IMG/VR virus record: IMGVR_UViG_3300035698_020820
Span: 1-21,559 of that record
DNA: 21,559 bases
Reading direction: 5' to 3' (one strand)
Source of the DNA: a virus
Shown here: in pieces, positions 1-6,619 of the stretch
How positions within the stretch are numbered: position 1 is the stretch's first letter
Layout of the letters: every line of letters begins with the position of its first letter
Notes under the pieces: model-generated
Seen by the model: the letters and a program-made list of their open reading frames with translations, nothing else
Database searches by the model: none
Told to the model about the DNA's origin: nothing
Translations under genes and position numbers: made by a program

Positions 1-153
1 TACATGAGGATCTACAGGGGGGCCATGCGTGCGAATTGCACGGAGTCACTGTTGCGGGAGTTGGCCGACTGCGCCGGGCTCTCTTTCGTTGACTTCATGG
101 GACGAAAGGAAGCCCTCAATGGGGCGGTGAAAAATCCAGACGAAGCCGGTTGA
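1..153 (+). CDS. C-terminal end of an unidentified upstream gene (partial) or a small ORF
   Basis: Frame 1 is open from the left edge of the window to a TGA at 151-153. The first ATG in this frame is at position 4, so this is either the last 50 codons of a gene that begins outside the window or a 49-aa ORF. The visible peptide contains two cysteines and ends in a charged, proline-containing tail (NPDEAG). I do not recognise it. It lies about 30 bases upstream of the next ORF on the same strand, so it probably belongs to the same transcript as the csf genes. It could also be non-coding, because it is short and a longer ORF overlaps it on the other strand. Confidence 0.4.
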   Translation, partial: YMRIYRGAMRANCTESLLRELADCAGLSFVDFMGRKEALNGAVKNPDEAG

Positions 154-183
154 CACACATTTTGATGAGGAGCCGAAGGGGAA

Positions 184-378
184 GTGGTGAGCAAAACACT
201 GGGCGAAGCACTCGGTTTGACAGTAGAGAGCCTTCTGGCTCTCAGCGACGAAGAACTGGAGCGGCAACTAAAGGCAGCGGAAAACGGAGAGATTGCAACC
301 ACGTTCAGGACGCTTGAGGAATTCTCCGCATGGCTGGCAGATCGAACGACAGCAACGAACGACAAGGAGAGGCGATGA
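184..378 (+). CDS. Small hypothetical protein translationally coupled to csf2
   Basis: A 64-aa acidic and probably helical protein starting at GTG 184; a second GTG follows at 187. A purine-rich stretch with GAGGAG and GAAGGGG lies just upstream and could serve as the ribosome site. Its stop codon overlaps the ATG of csf2 in an ATGA at 375-378, so the two genes are probably translationally coupled. The sequence includes a short LSDEELERQL helix and no recognisable domain or motif. In type IV-B loci the gene before csf2 is usually the small subunit (Cas11, roughly 120 residues). At 64 residues this one is too short for a complete Cas11, and a Cas11-like domain seems instead to be fused to the next gene. 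It could be a csf accessory protein or a remnant. No function is claimed. Confidence 0.6.
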   Translation: MVSKTLGEALGLTVESLLALSDEELERQLKAAENGEIATTFRTLEEFSAWLADRTTATNDKERR

Positions 379-1619
379 ATAGACTTGTAGCGAATACCTT
401 CAACCTGCTTCACGAAATAGCAGAGTCTTCCACGCTCAAAACGAGCCGACATCACATCGATGTGTTCGCAGACAGGCTGCGAAAAGCCGCAACGTCTGAC
501 GGGCTCGTGTCGTGCATGGAGACCCTCTGTACCTCAATGGAAGTTCAAATGGGGACAATCCGACCGAAGGCTGTGACTGAATTTCTGAATGCCTGCCGTG
601 ACCCAGAAGCTGCATCCGTCCAGAAGTGGCTTCGTGAGCACTCGAGACTTTCCGCTATGATCGCAAATCTGAAGGATGATGCGTTGCGAATGGAGAGCTT
701 GGAAGGAATAGACCTTGGAGACATCCACAGCGGACACGGGACGGCTCCGAAGCGAATTGAATATGAGGTCCCGATCAAAGTCGAGTGCCTGTCTCCGTTG
801 GTCCATGGTGACGACCACAAGGCAGGGAACGCTACGATCTTCAGACGAATGGACATCCTGACAGAGGATGGAAGAGTGGACTCTCTTCCGTACTACGGAG
901 GGAATGCTCTCCGTGGATACATGCGTGACCTGCTGGCAGACCACTTCTTGGACTCCATCCATTTGCCGGTGTCCAGGAACAAGCCAGCGGTCGTGCCATG
1001 GTTCTTCCAGGTGCTGTATTCCGGAGGCGCTCTCGAGGAGAGGAATGCAGCCAGCAGCAAATCACTCGGCAAGCTCCTCGGGAAGAACGGGGCGATCAAA
1101 ACAGAAGGTCTCCGGAGACTCCGTGGCATGCTTCCTGGACTGTCTCTTCTGGGGTGTGCGCTCGGGAACAGAGTGCTCCCAGGGAGAATCCAGGTAGCCG
1201 ACATCCGCCCCAGGTGCAAACAGTGGGGCACCGGAGAGATGGACGTGTCCGAACTTATGACCTGGACGTTCTTGACTCGGCACGAAGACAGGGAAGTCAT
1301 AGAGGGCGGACACGGAGGAATGATCGCCAACGCAGAAGCATTGAAGGTCGGGACGATCCTTGATGGTGGAATCGACATTGACAGCCACGCCAGCGAGCTG
1401 GAAAGGTCCGCTCTCGCAATGGCGCTGTCGATGGTCGGGAAGTACGGAAGGCTCGGCGCACAGGGACGCATGGGTTTGGGAGAAGTCAGGTTCGAGTTCG
1501 ATGGTAGCCTGGACGCTGCCCCATACGATACCTGGCTGAAGGAGCATGCGGACGAGATCAAGCTCTTCCTGGAGGGTCTCGGGGCACTTGTTCCGCCTGA
1601 CTTCTACGAGGACATTTGA
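375..1619 (+). CDS. csf2: Csf2 (Cas7-family RAMP) backbone subunit with an extra N-terminal helical domain, possibly a fused Cas11
   Basis: A 414-aa protein. ATG 375 is preferred over the in-frame start at 330 because AAGGAG lies just upstream and the start overlaps the previous stop. From about residue 127 (RIEYEVPIKVECLSPLVHG) the sequence reads as a RAMP/Cas7 fold: a first beta strand followed by SPLVHG, YYGGNALRG at 173-181, and a glycine-rich C-terminal segment YGRLGAQGRMGLGEV from 357. By family, Csf2 is the repeated backbone subunit of type IV complexes that binds the crRNA or other small RNA. Residues 1-126 are predicted to be almost entirely helical and end in a Gly/His-containing linker. 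That resembles a Cas11-type small subunit joined to Cas7, which would explain the length, well above the roughly 330-350 residues usual for Csf2. The gene is followed by csf1 after one base. The RAMP assignment is strong; the Cas11 assignment is inference. Confidence 0.8.
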   Translation: MNRLVANTFNLLHEIAESSTLKTSRHHIDVFADRLRKAATSDGLVSCMETLCTSMEVQMGTIRPKAVTEFLNACRDPEAASVQKWLREHSRLSAMIANLKDDALRMESLEGIDLGDIHSGHGTAPKRIEYEVPIKVECLSPLVHGDDHKAGNATIFRRMDILTEDGRVDSLPYYGGNALRGYMRDLLADHFLDSIHLPVSRNKPAVVPWFFQVLYSGGALEERNAASSKSLGKLLGKNGAIKTEGLRRLRGMLPGLSLLGCALGNRVLPGRIQVADIRPRCKQWGTGEMDVSELMTWTFLTRHEDREVIEGGHGGMIANAEALKVGTILDGGIDIDSHASELERSALAMALSMVGKYGRLGAQGRMGLGEVRFEFDGSLDAAPYDTWLKEHADEIKLFLEGLGALVPPDFYEDI

Positions 1620-1620
1620 C

Positions 1621-2358
1621 ATGAATTGCGTTGATCTATTCTACTCGGCACTCAGCGACGGTGCACTGGCCACAGGAAGGCGGGGCAACCGAGTCGAGCT
1701 GCCCTACGAACCATACGAAGACGTCTGTTGCCTGACCGGCACCCGCCAGAAGTGCATCCAGAGAAAGGATTGCATTGGGGAAAACTTCACAACGCAGAGC
1801 GTTTTTGCCGCTCCGGACTCTGACTCTATCGGGGTCCGGGCGTTCTTCGCTCTCAAGCACGGAAAGGAGTCGTTGTCGTCCTGGATCGTGTCTGAGGATG
1901 CCCTCGTGCTGCTCAACAGAACGGAAGCGCTATCGATGATTCTCTGCCCACCAACGACGAAGAGGTGGGCTGCCTATATAACAACCAGCTACAAAAAGCA
2001 CGGGTGCCTCGTTGCCCCAGTGAACAATCAGGGGTCGGCAAGGGTCGCCTTCGAGACGGAGGTCGTTGACATTCATGGACCAACGCCAGCGAACGAAATC
2101 TATTCTCGACTGAGATATTTCATGGACGCCGGCATTCCACGGGCGGCGCTACAGGGCGGACCGATCGACGATCTAGCCGGTGGCCCCCCGCTCATCTGGA
2201 TTGAGTTCAAGAGATGGTCGGATCCGTTGGCGAAGTCCGGGCTGTATCGGTTGGTTTCACATCTACTGCCAGGGAGAAAAGCAGGTGACCCAGAAAAAAT
2301 ACATTGGAATGAACGTCTTCGACGCTGCCAGGCAAAGGATCGAATGGACCTTCGATAA
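1621..2358 (+). CDS. csf1: Csf1, Cas8-like large subunit of a type IV CRISPR complex
   Basis: A 245-aa protein beginning at ATG 1621, one base after the csf2 stop. The N-terminal third has the Csf1 layout: a cysteine cluster (CCLTG at 36-40, further Cys at 45 and 51), then GENFTTQSVF at 53-62 and a SWIVS segment, followed by a KKHGCLVAPV stretch like the conserved lysine-histidine region of Csf1. In the family, Csf1 is the large subunit of type IV complexes and carries a zinc finger. Here the second cysteine pair expected after the FT...F segment is not present, so the zinc site may be altered. Position directly behind csf2 and in an operon with a Cas5-like gene supports the call. The C-terminus overlaps the start of the next gene by about 74 bases. 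Another type IV-like large subunit is possible. Confidence 0.7.
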   Translation: MNCVDLFYSALSDGALATGRRGNRVELPYEPYEDVCCLTGTRQKCIQRKDCIGENFTTQSVFAAPDSDSIGVRAFFALKHGKESLSSWIVSEDALVLLNRTEALSMILCPPTTKRWAAYITTSYKKHGCLVAPVNNQGSARVAFETEVVDIHGPTPANEIYSRLRYFMDAGIPRAALQGGPIDDLAGGPPLIWIEFKRWSDPLAKSGLYRLVSHLLPGRKAGDPEKIHWNERLRRCQAKDRMDLR

Positions 2359-3514
2359 CTTCGAGCGTGTCTATGTGTCCTTCTCGGGCGGGAAAGACAG
2401 CAGCGTCATGTTTCACATGGCCATGGACGAAGCCAGGAAGCGCAAACGAAAGCTCGGGGTGATGTTCATTGACCTTGAGGCGCAGTACGAGCTGACGATA
2501 GAGCATGTGGAGGAGTGCTTCGATCTGTACCAGGACGAAATCGAGCCGTACTGGGTCTCCCTTCCCGTCCTGCTCCGAAATGCAGTGTCAGTATTCGAGC
2601 CCAGGTGGTTGTGCTGGGACCCGGAACAGAAGGATATTTGGGTTCGCAAGCCGCCAGCTCTCGCCATAACGAAAGAGGATTTCTTCCCATTCTTCAGAAG
2701 AGGAATGGAGTTCGAGGAGTTCGTCCCGAAGTTCGGTGAGTGGTTCGGTGGAGGGAAGTCTACGGCGTGCATGGTCGGGATTAGGACGGACGAGAGCCTC
2801 AATCGGTGGCGCACGATCAAGAGCACGAAGAAGACGATGATGGACGGGAGGGGATACACGACGAAGGTGAGCGACAACGTGTACAACGTCTACCCGATCT
2901 ACGACTGGAGGACCAGGGATATCTGGATTTACAACAACAAAGAGCGACGGCCATACAATCGACTTTACGATCGCATGCACCAGGCGGGGCTGACCATTCA
3001 CCAGCAACGGATCTGCCAGCCGTACGGCGATGACCAACGAAAGGGGCTGTGGCTGTTCCACGTAATCGAACCGCAAACATGGGCCAAGGTGGTAGCCCGA
3101 GTCAACGGAGCGAACCAAGGGGCTCTCTATGCGAGGGAGTCAGGGAACGCTTTGGGCCGGCTGAAGATATCCAAGCCCGAGAATCACACATGGAAGAGCT
3201 TTGCGTATCTGCTGCTCGGCTCGATGCCACCGGCGATGAAACGCCACTACGAAGACAAGATGTTGGTCTTCATCAAGTGGTGGGCAGACAGGGGATACCC
3301 GGACGGCATCCCGGATGTGCTCCCGGCCAACCAGGAAAACGCTTCAGGGTACGACAGAAAGCCATCATGGAGGAGAATATGCAAGGCTCTACTGAGAAAC
3401 GACTACTGGTGCAAGGGGCTGAGCTTTTCCCAGACGTCGAGCACGAAGGACGCAGTGAAGAACTACCGAAGGCTGATGGACAAAAGGAGGCAGGAATGGG
3501 ACTTGACGATGTGA
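2285..3514 (+). CDS. ibrA: IbrA-like PP-loop ATPase of the PAPS-reductase family (DUF3440-like)
   Basis: A 409-aa protein. GTG 2285 is chosen because it gives the family's typical N-terminus (KKYIGMNVFDAA followed by RIEWTFDNFERVYVSFSGGKDS); a purine-rich GGGAGAAAAG precedes it. Upstream in-frame codons encode sequence unlike the family. The PP-loop SGGKDS lies at 34-39, the ATP-pyrophosphatase signature for adenylating a substrate. IRTDESLNRW and YPIYDWRTRDIW blocks, and C244 in a RICQPYGDD context, match IbrA/DUF3440 proteins. There is no ECGLH motif, so it is unlikely to be an assimilatory PAPS reductase. It starts inside csf1 and overlaps the ParB-like gene by 19 bases, and IbrA with IbrB is a known two-gene pair. 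IbrA/IbrB are known from E. coli as regulators of immunoglobulin-binding proteins; the biochemical reaction is not settled. Here it lies inside a csf operon, which is unusual. Confidence 0.87.
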   Translation: MTQKKYIGMNVFDAARQRIEWTFDNFERVYVSFSGGKDSSVMFHMAMDEARKRKRKLGVMFIDLEAQYELTIEHVEECFDLYQDEIEPYWVSLPVLLRNAVSVFEPRWLCWDPEQKDIWVRKPPALAITKEDFFPFFRRGMEFEEFVPKFGEWFGGGKSTACMVGIRTDESLNRWRTIKSTKKTMMDGRGYTTKVSDNVYNVYPIYDWRTRDIWIYNNKERRPYNRLYDRMHQAGLTIHQQRICQPYGDDQRKGLWLFHVIEPQTWAKVVARVNGANQGALYARESGNALGRLKISKPENHTWKSFAYLLLGSMPPAMKRHYEDKMLVFIKWWADRGYPDGIPDVLPANQENASGYDRKPSWRRICKALLRNDYWCKGLSFSQTSSTKDAVKNYRRLMDKRRQEWDLTM

Positions 3515-4140
3515 AGCAGGCAAAGGTTGACTCAGTCCTTGCTGGACTTGCGGAATTGGCCGGGTGGTCTGACGATGAGAAAATTGAGGCATCGAATCAG
3601 GTGAAAAAGAGGTTGCATGCTGCCGGCCCATTCTCCGACCAGCCAGTCGACTGTGTCTTGTGGGTGAAGTCGGTGCGGGTCATGGCCAATGACTACAACC
3701 CGAATGTGGTCGCACCACCGGAAATGAAACTGCTCGTCCGCAGCATCGAGTCAGACGGCTTCACGCAGCCGATCGTCACGAACGAAGAGGAGGGGGATGT
3801 GTTCGAGGTAATCGACGGGTTCCACAGATTCAGAGTGGGAACGGAGATCGAATCTGTCAGGTCCGGGACCCTTGGATATCTGCCCGTCACTAGGATCCGC
3901 CAGGACAGAGACGGGAAGTCCGACAGGATAGCATCGACGATTCGACACAACAGGGCGCGGGGGAAACACATGGTCCAGGAAATGTCGAACATTGTACTGG
4001 AGTTAGCCAGGAGAAACTGGAACAACGACAAGATCAGCAGAGAGTTAGGCATGGAGCCAGACGAAGTGCTGAGGCTGAAGCAAATAACCGGGCTTGCGGA
4101 GATGTTCTCTGACCAGGAATTCAGTGATGCATGGGAGTGA
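3496..4140 (+). CDS. ibrB: IbrB-like ParB/Srx-fold protein
   Basis: A 214-aa protein from ATG 3496, which has AGGAGG about 6 bases upstream. After an approximately 55-residue N-terminal helical segment comes a ParB N-terminal-like domain: ANDYNPN ending at 70, APPEMKLL, TQPIV, then the nucleotide-contact motif DGFHRFR at 107-113 and TIRHNRARGKH ending at 158. A helix-turn-helix-like segment (ISRELGMEPDEVLRLK) follows at about 180-195. These blocks match IbrB, the partner of IbrA. ParB-fold domains bind and sometimes hydrolyse CTP or ATP, and related folds occur in DndB-type DNA modification proteins. The gene overlaps ibrA by 19 bases and the next PP-loop gene by 10, so the three are probably co-translated. 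Whether it binds DNA, RNA or nucleotide here is unknown. Confidence 0.9.
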   Translation: MGLDDVKQAKVDSVLAGLAELAGWSDDEKIEASNQVKKRLHAAGPFSDQPVDCVLWVKSVRVMANDYNPNVVAPPEMKLLVRSIESDGFTQPIVTNEEEGDVFEVIDGFHRFRVGTEIESVRSGTLGYLPVTRIRQDRDGKSDRIASTIRHNRARGKHMVQEMSNIVLELARRNWNNDKISRELGMEPDEVLRLKQITGLAEMFSDQEFSDAWE

Positions 4141-4868
4141 ACGAGGACGCAATTTACAGGGCCGTATTTTCTGCCAGATATGAGAGCGCAATCAGTGACG
4201 CTTCCGGTATCATTGAATCAATCGGTGCGCATGCTGGCAGGGTGGCGGTCGCTGTATCCGGGGGGAAGGACTCCACAGCAATGGCGCACATCGCAGTGAC
4301 CGTATTGCCTGTGAAGCCCCTCCTCGTCTGGAACGATTCGGGCTTGGAGCTTCCGGAGTCAGAGGCCGTCGTTCGGAGTTTGGCAGCTCGTCTCGGGTGT
4401 AGGCTGGCTATCGCCACAGGAAAGGCTCTTGACATCAAGCGCAAACTCGGAGGATTCGGAGCGGAGAAGAAAGCCAGGCGTACCGACGAACTCGCAATCA
4501 TATACCCCGTACGGGAGCTATTGCGGGCAGAGGGAATGGAGGTCAACCTCGTTGGGCTTCGTGAGCAGGAGAGCTACACGAGGAAAATGGTCATTCGCAA
4601 GATGGGTCCGACGTATCAGTCGAAGAGGTGGGGGTGCCTGGTTGGGTGGCCAATGCGCCGATGGTCTGCCGCTGACGTTTTCGCTTATATTGACGAGCAC
4701 GATCTCCCGCTTCACCCGGCGTACACGCGGACGGACTGGGCGGACAGGAACTCAATTCGGGTGTCATGGCTGTGGGATTCGACCCGTGAACGATTTGGAG
4801 ACATCGAATATTTGAGAAGATACTACCCCAAAATCTGGGCACAACTGAAATCAGAGGGGCTGATATGA
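4131..4868 (+). CDS. cysH: CysH-like PP-loop protein of the type IV-B-associated kind
   Basis: A 245-aa protein with the PP-loop SGGKDS at 43-48, a VWNDSGLELPES strand-loop, GLREQES and a single cysteine at 169 in a KRWGCLVGWPMRRW context, followed by the conserved W-x-A-x-D-V-F-x-Y-I helix. This is the PAPS-reductase/ATP-pyrophosphatase fold. The ECGLH redox motif of true PAPS reductases is missing. CysH-like proteins of this size are the characteristic ancillary gene of subtype IV-B CRISPR-Cas loci, and this copy directly precedes csf3. It is clearly not a recent duplicate of the IbrA-like gene upstream, since only the PP-loop region is shared. Two starts are possible, ATG 4131 or GTG 4137; the second gives a GTGA overlap with the ibrB stop. 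Substrate unknown; nucleotide or RNA modification by adenylation is an inference. Confidence 0.82.
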   Translation: MGVNEDAIYRAVFSARYESAISDASGIIESIGAHAGRVAVAVSGGKDSTAMAHIAVTVLPVKPLLVWNDSGLELPESEAVVRSLAARLGCRLAIATGKALDIKRKLGGFGAEKKARRTDELAIIYPVRELLRAEGMEVNLVGLREQESYTRKMVIRKMGPTYQSKRWGCLVGWPMRRWSAADVFAYIDEHDLPLHPAYTRTDWADRNSIRVSWLWDSTRERFGDIEYLRRYYPKIWAQLKSEGLI

Positions 4869-5551
4869 GCGACCATTATGGGCCGATGAGGGTAACGTTT
4901 CGATTCGACGGGACGGGAGTCTGCCACGACACGAACAACCCGACACACCTGGACGGGCTATTGGTGTGGTGCATGCTGCCCGACAGTAAGCGTTCCGAGA
5001 GCTTGACAAGAGACGAACAGCCAGAAGACATCATACTTCCACTGGAAAGATGGCACAGCGAAGACCCAAAAGCATGGGGGTGGAGAGCATCGGCGTTGTT
5101 TCCTGACGGGCAGTTTGCTGAGACTCGCTTCCATCGAAGGCGGAAGATGCAGATGAATCGACTGGAGAGAACAACCGGCACCGTCAACACGCAGATCGGA
5201 ACCATGAAGGAGTGGAACGTTCCTGTGCCAGTACTGCTCTGCCATACCTTGGTAGCTTTTGCTGTCGGGGACAGGTTGCTTGTGGAGCGCCTGCTGAGAG
5301 ACAACATTCGATATGTCGGGAGAGAGAGGGCTCGTGGGTTTGGCCGAGTGGTTGGAATCGACGTAGATGCCACAGACGGTGACTGGAGTTGCGTTCGCAA
5401 TAGTGCGTGCACCAGGTACCTCCCGGACCGACAAGGAGAGAGGATGGTCAGGCCAAGGCCGCCGTACTGGAATATCGCAGACGCTGTTCCCCATAAAGAC
5501 GTTGGTGAGCCGGCGCCGGAGTGGACGTGGGCACCAAGACAACTGTTTTGA
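4865..5551 (+). CDS. csf3: Csf3, Cas5-family RAMP subunit of a type IV complex
   Basis: A 228-aa protein whose ATG overlaps the cysH-like stop in an ATGA. It shows the Csf3 pattern: an N-terminal RAMP strand (RVTFRFDGTGVC), THLDGLLVW around 27-35, a long insertion with ILPLERW, and the glycine-rich C-terminal loop YVGRERARGFGRV at 150-162, followed by a WSCVRNSACTRYLP segment and RPRPPYW. By family, Csf3 is the Cas5-like protein that caps the 5' end of the guide RNA in type IV complexes. With Csf2 and Csf1 it completes the core of a type IV effector complex. It is the last gene of the operon; the next gene is convergent, 32 bases away, and I see no clear terminator between them. Confidence 0.82.
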   Translation: MSDHYGPMRVTFRFDGTGVCHDTNNPTHLDGLLVWCMLPDSKRSESLTRDEQPEDIILPLERWHSEDPKAWGWRASALFPDGQFAETRFHRRRKMQMNRLERTTGTVNTQIGTMKEWNVPVPVLLCHTLVAFAVGDRLLVERLLRDNIRYVGRERARGFGRVVGIDVDATDGDWSCVRNSACTRYLPDRQGERMVRPRPPYWNIADAVPHKDVGEPAPEWTWAPRQLF

Positions 5552-5583
5552 GCGACAACAAACCAGAGGGATGAGGATGTCGG

Positions 5584-6000
5584 TCAGTTGCTCCGCCCCT
5601 TCTTCTTGGCGGTTTTCTTGACTCCCTTCTTCTTGTCGATGTCGTTGGCGTCCCTGAGGAACCGGCGCTCCTCCTTTGGGATCGGGATCGTGTCACAGTA
5701 TCCTTTCTCGTGCCACCATACGAGGGCGCTTCGGATGATTCGGCGGATCTGGAGGATGCTCGCTTCTGCCCTGGGCCTCGTCCCGTCCTTCGTCGGTTGG
5801 TTCAGAGCTGCGTCGCTCTTGAAGAATACTGCGATGTGCATCGGCATGATCTTGTCGATGATCTTGGCGGCTCCGAGGTCTGCCTCGAGGAGTGCGAGGG
5901 ATCTCCCTGCCGTTTTGACGGTGCTCTTCTTGCGTCCGTCCTCGTTGAGGCTGCTGATGTACTCTTCGATTCCCGTTTTGAGTTCGATGTCCTTTGCCAT
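5584..6000 (-). CDS. Stand-alone integrase-type core-binding (SAM-like) domain protein with a basic tail
   Basis: A 138-aa protein read right to left from the ATG at 6000, with AGGAGG in the end of the preceding gene. Residues about 10-110 look like the N-terminal core-binding domain of tyrosine recombinases: IEEYISSL, STVKTAGRSLALLEADLG, a central helix with HIAVFFKS, then RAEASILQIRRIIRSALVWWHEKGYC. In an integrase this domain clamps DNA. Here the protein ends shortly afterwards with a lysine-rich tail (KKKGVKKTAKKKGR), and the catalytic domain with its Arg-His-Arg-Tyr residues is absent. It is therefore probably a DNA-binding accessory protein, not a recombinase. It is the last gene of a three-gene leftward cluster and is convergent with csf3. 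Domain call moderate, function unknown. Confidence 0.7.
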   Translation of the reverse strand: MAKDIELKTGIEEYISSLNEDGRKKSTVKTAGRSLALLEADLGAAKIIDKIMPMHIAVFFKSDAALNQPTKDGTRPRAEASILQIRRIIRSALVWWHEKGYCDTIPIPKEERRFLRDANDIDKKKGVKKTAKKKGRSN

Positions 6001-6002
6001 GA

Positions 6003-6302
6003 TTAGTCCTCCTTGGTGGTGTAGATTATAACGGATCCGCTCGTGACGATGTGCTCTCCGAATCTGTCAGATCGTGTCATTGTCGCTCTGTACCTTTGGC
6101 TCAATCCATCGTCTCCGTTCCAGGTGAGCCTGCAGGCGAGTCCGGTCCTTCGTTCGAGGCTCTTGATGACCGCCTGCCTTCGGGCTTCGTTTTTTGATTC
6201 GCAGCCACTGTGGTCAGCCAGTGCATGCAGGATCCAGTTTCCGAGGTGCAGTGTTTGTGCGAGGACTGGGTCGAGCCAGAATTGGATTCGTTGCTTCTTC
6301 AT
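6003..6302 (-). CDS. Hypothetical protein
   Basis: A 99-aa basic protein starting at the ATG at 6302 (on the minus strand), preceded by GGAGACAACC, a good ribosome site. It ends two bases before the start of the core-binding-domain gene and carries that gene's AGGAGG, so the two are probably co-translated. The sequence has an FWLDPVLAQTLHLGNW start, a helical middle with ESKNEARRQAVIKSLERR, and a strand-rich C-terminus. No cysteine cluster, membrane segment or catalytic motif is evident. I do not recognise a family. Small phage genes between an accessory module and the packaging genes are often early regulators or host-interaction proteins, but nothing in the sequence shows this. Confidence 0.65.
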   Translation of the reverse strand: MKKQRIQFWLDPVLAQTLHLGNWILHALADHSGCESKNEARRQAVIKSLERRTGLACRLTWNGDDGLSQRYRATMTRSDRFGEHIVTSGSVIIYTTKED

Positions 6303-6326
6303 GGTTGTCTCCTTGCCCGGTACGAT

Positions 6327-6340
6327 GCCCCGGGCGGGGC
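6327..6340. other. GC-rich hairpin between two leftward genes
   Basis: GCCCC at 6327-6331 and GGGGC at 6336-6340 form a perfect 5-bp stem with a four-base loop (6 bp if the loop is tightened). It lies between the stop of the 66-aa gene and the ribosome site of the 99-aa gene. No T-run follows on either strand, so an intrinsic terminator is doubtful. It may act as a processing or pausing site. Confidence 0.3.
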
Positions 6341-6349
6341 GTTGGTTTA

Positions 6350-6550
6350 TTATCCGAAAAGCTTCTCAGCGTGTCGGACGACCCAGTGGCCTCGCCCTTG
6401 CAAAGCTACGAAGATGGTCTTGCCCTTGGGGCTCTTCAGCTCAACTTTCCCCTGGGCCATCGTGCCGACCATGGGAGCCCCCATGTCCGTAAGTGCAGAA
6501 ATCATTGCCCGTGTGTCTTTCGGTGTGGTCAGTTTGGTGGTCATTTTCAT
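6350..6550 (-). CDS. Small hypothetical protein
   Basis: A 66-aa protein read leftward. The ATG at 6550 is preferred over the in-frame ATG at 6583 because GGAGAAG stands about three bases before it, while the upstream ATG has no ribosome site and would add only eleven charged residues. It starts MKMTTKLTTPKDTRAM and contains a likely beta-rich core (GKVELKSPKGKTIFVAL and GRGHWVVRH). I do not recognise a family. It is the first gene of the leftward cluster, so its upstream region holds the divergent promoters. Alternative: the longer 77-aa form starting at 6583. Confidence 0.6.
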   Translation of the reverse strand: MKMTTKLTTPKDTRAMISALTDMGAPMVGTMAQGKVELKSPKGKTIFVALQGRGHWVVRHAEKLFG

Positions 6551-6619
6551 GTTCTTCTCCGTTGTGTTTGTCTTCTTTTCCATGACTCGACATTACCGTT
6601 CTCCCAGGGGGACGCAAGG

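Noticed and set aside
12-455. A 147-aa ORF on the minus strand
   Set aside because: It lies opposite the coupled + strand genes, is Ser/Arg-rich in the way of antisense frames, and has no supporting ribosome site.
893-1561. A 222-aa minus-strand ORF opposite csf2
   Set aside because: The + strand frame carries clear RAMP motifs and good translation signals; the minus-strand protein is Ser/Pro/Arg-rich and has no recognisable features.
2180-2284. An N-terminal extension of the IbrA-like protein to an upstream start
   Set aside because: The extension does not look like the family's N-terminus, whereas GTG 2285 gives the expected KKYIG start.
5584-6000. A complete tyrosine integrase
   Set aside because: Only the core-binding domain is present; no catalytic Arg-His-Arg-Tyr region was found in this frame or nearby frames, so it cannot be taken as evidence of integration.
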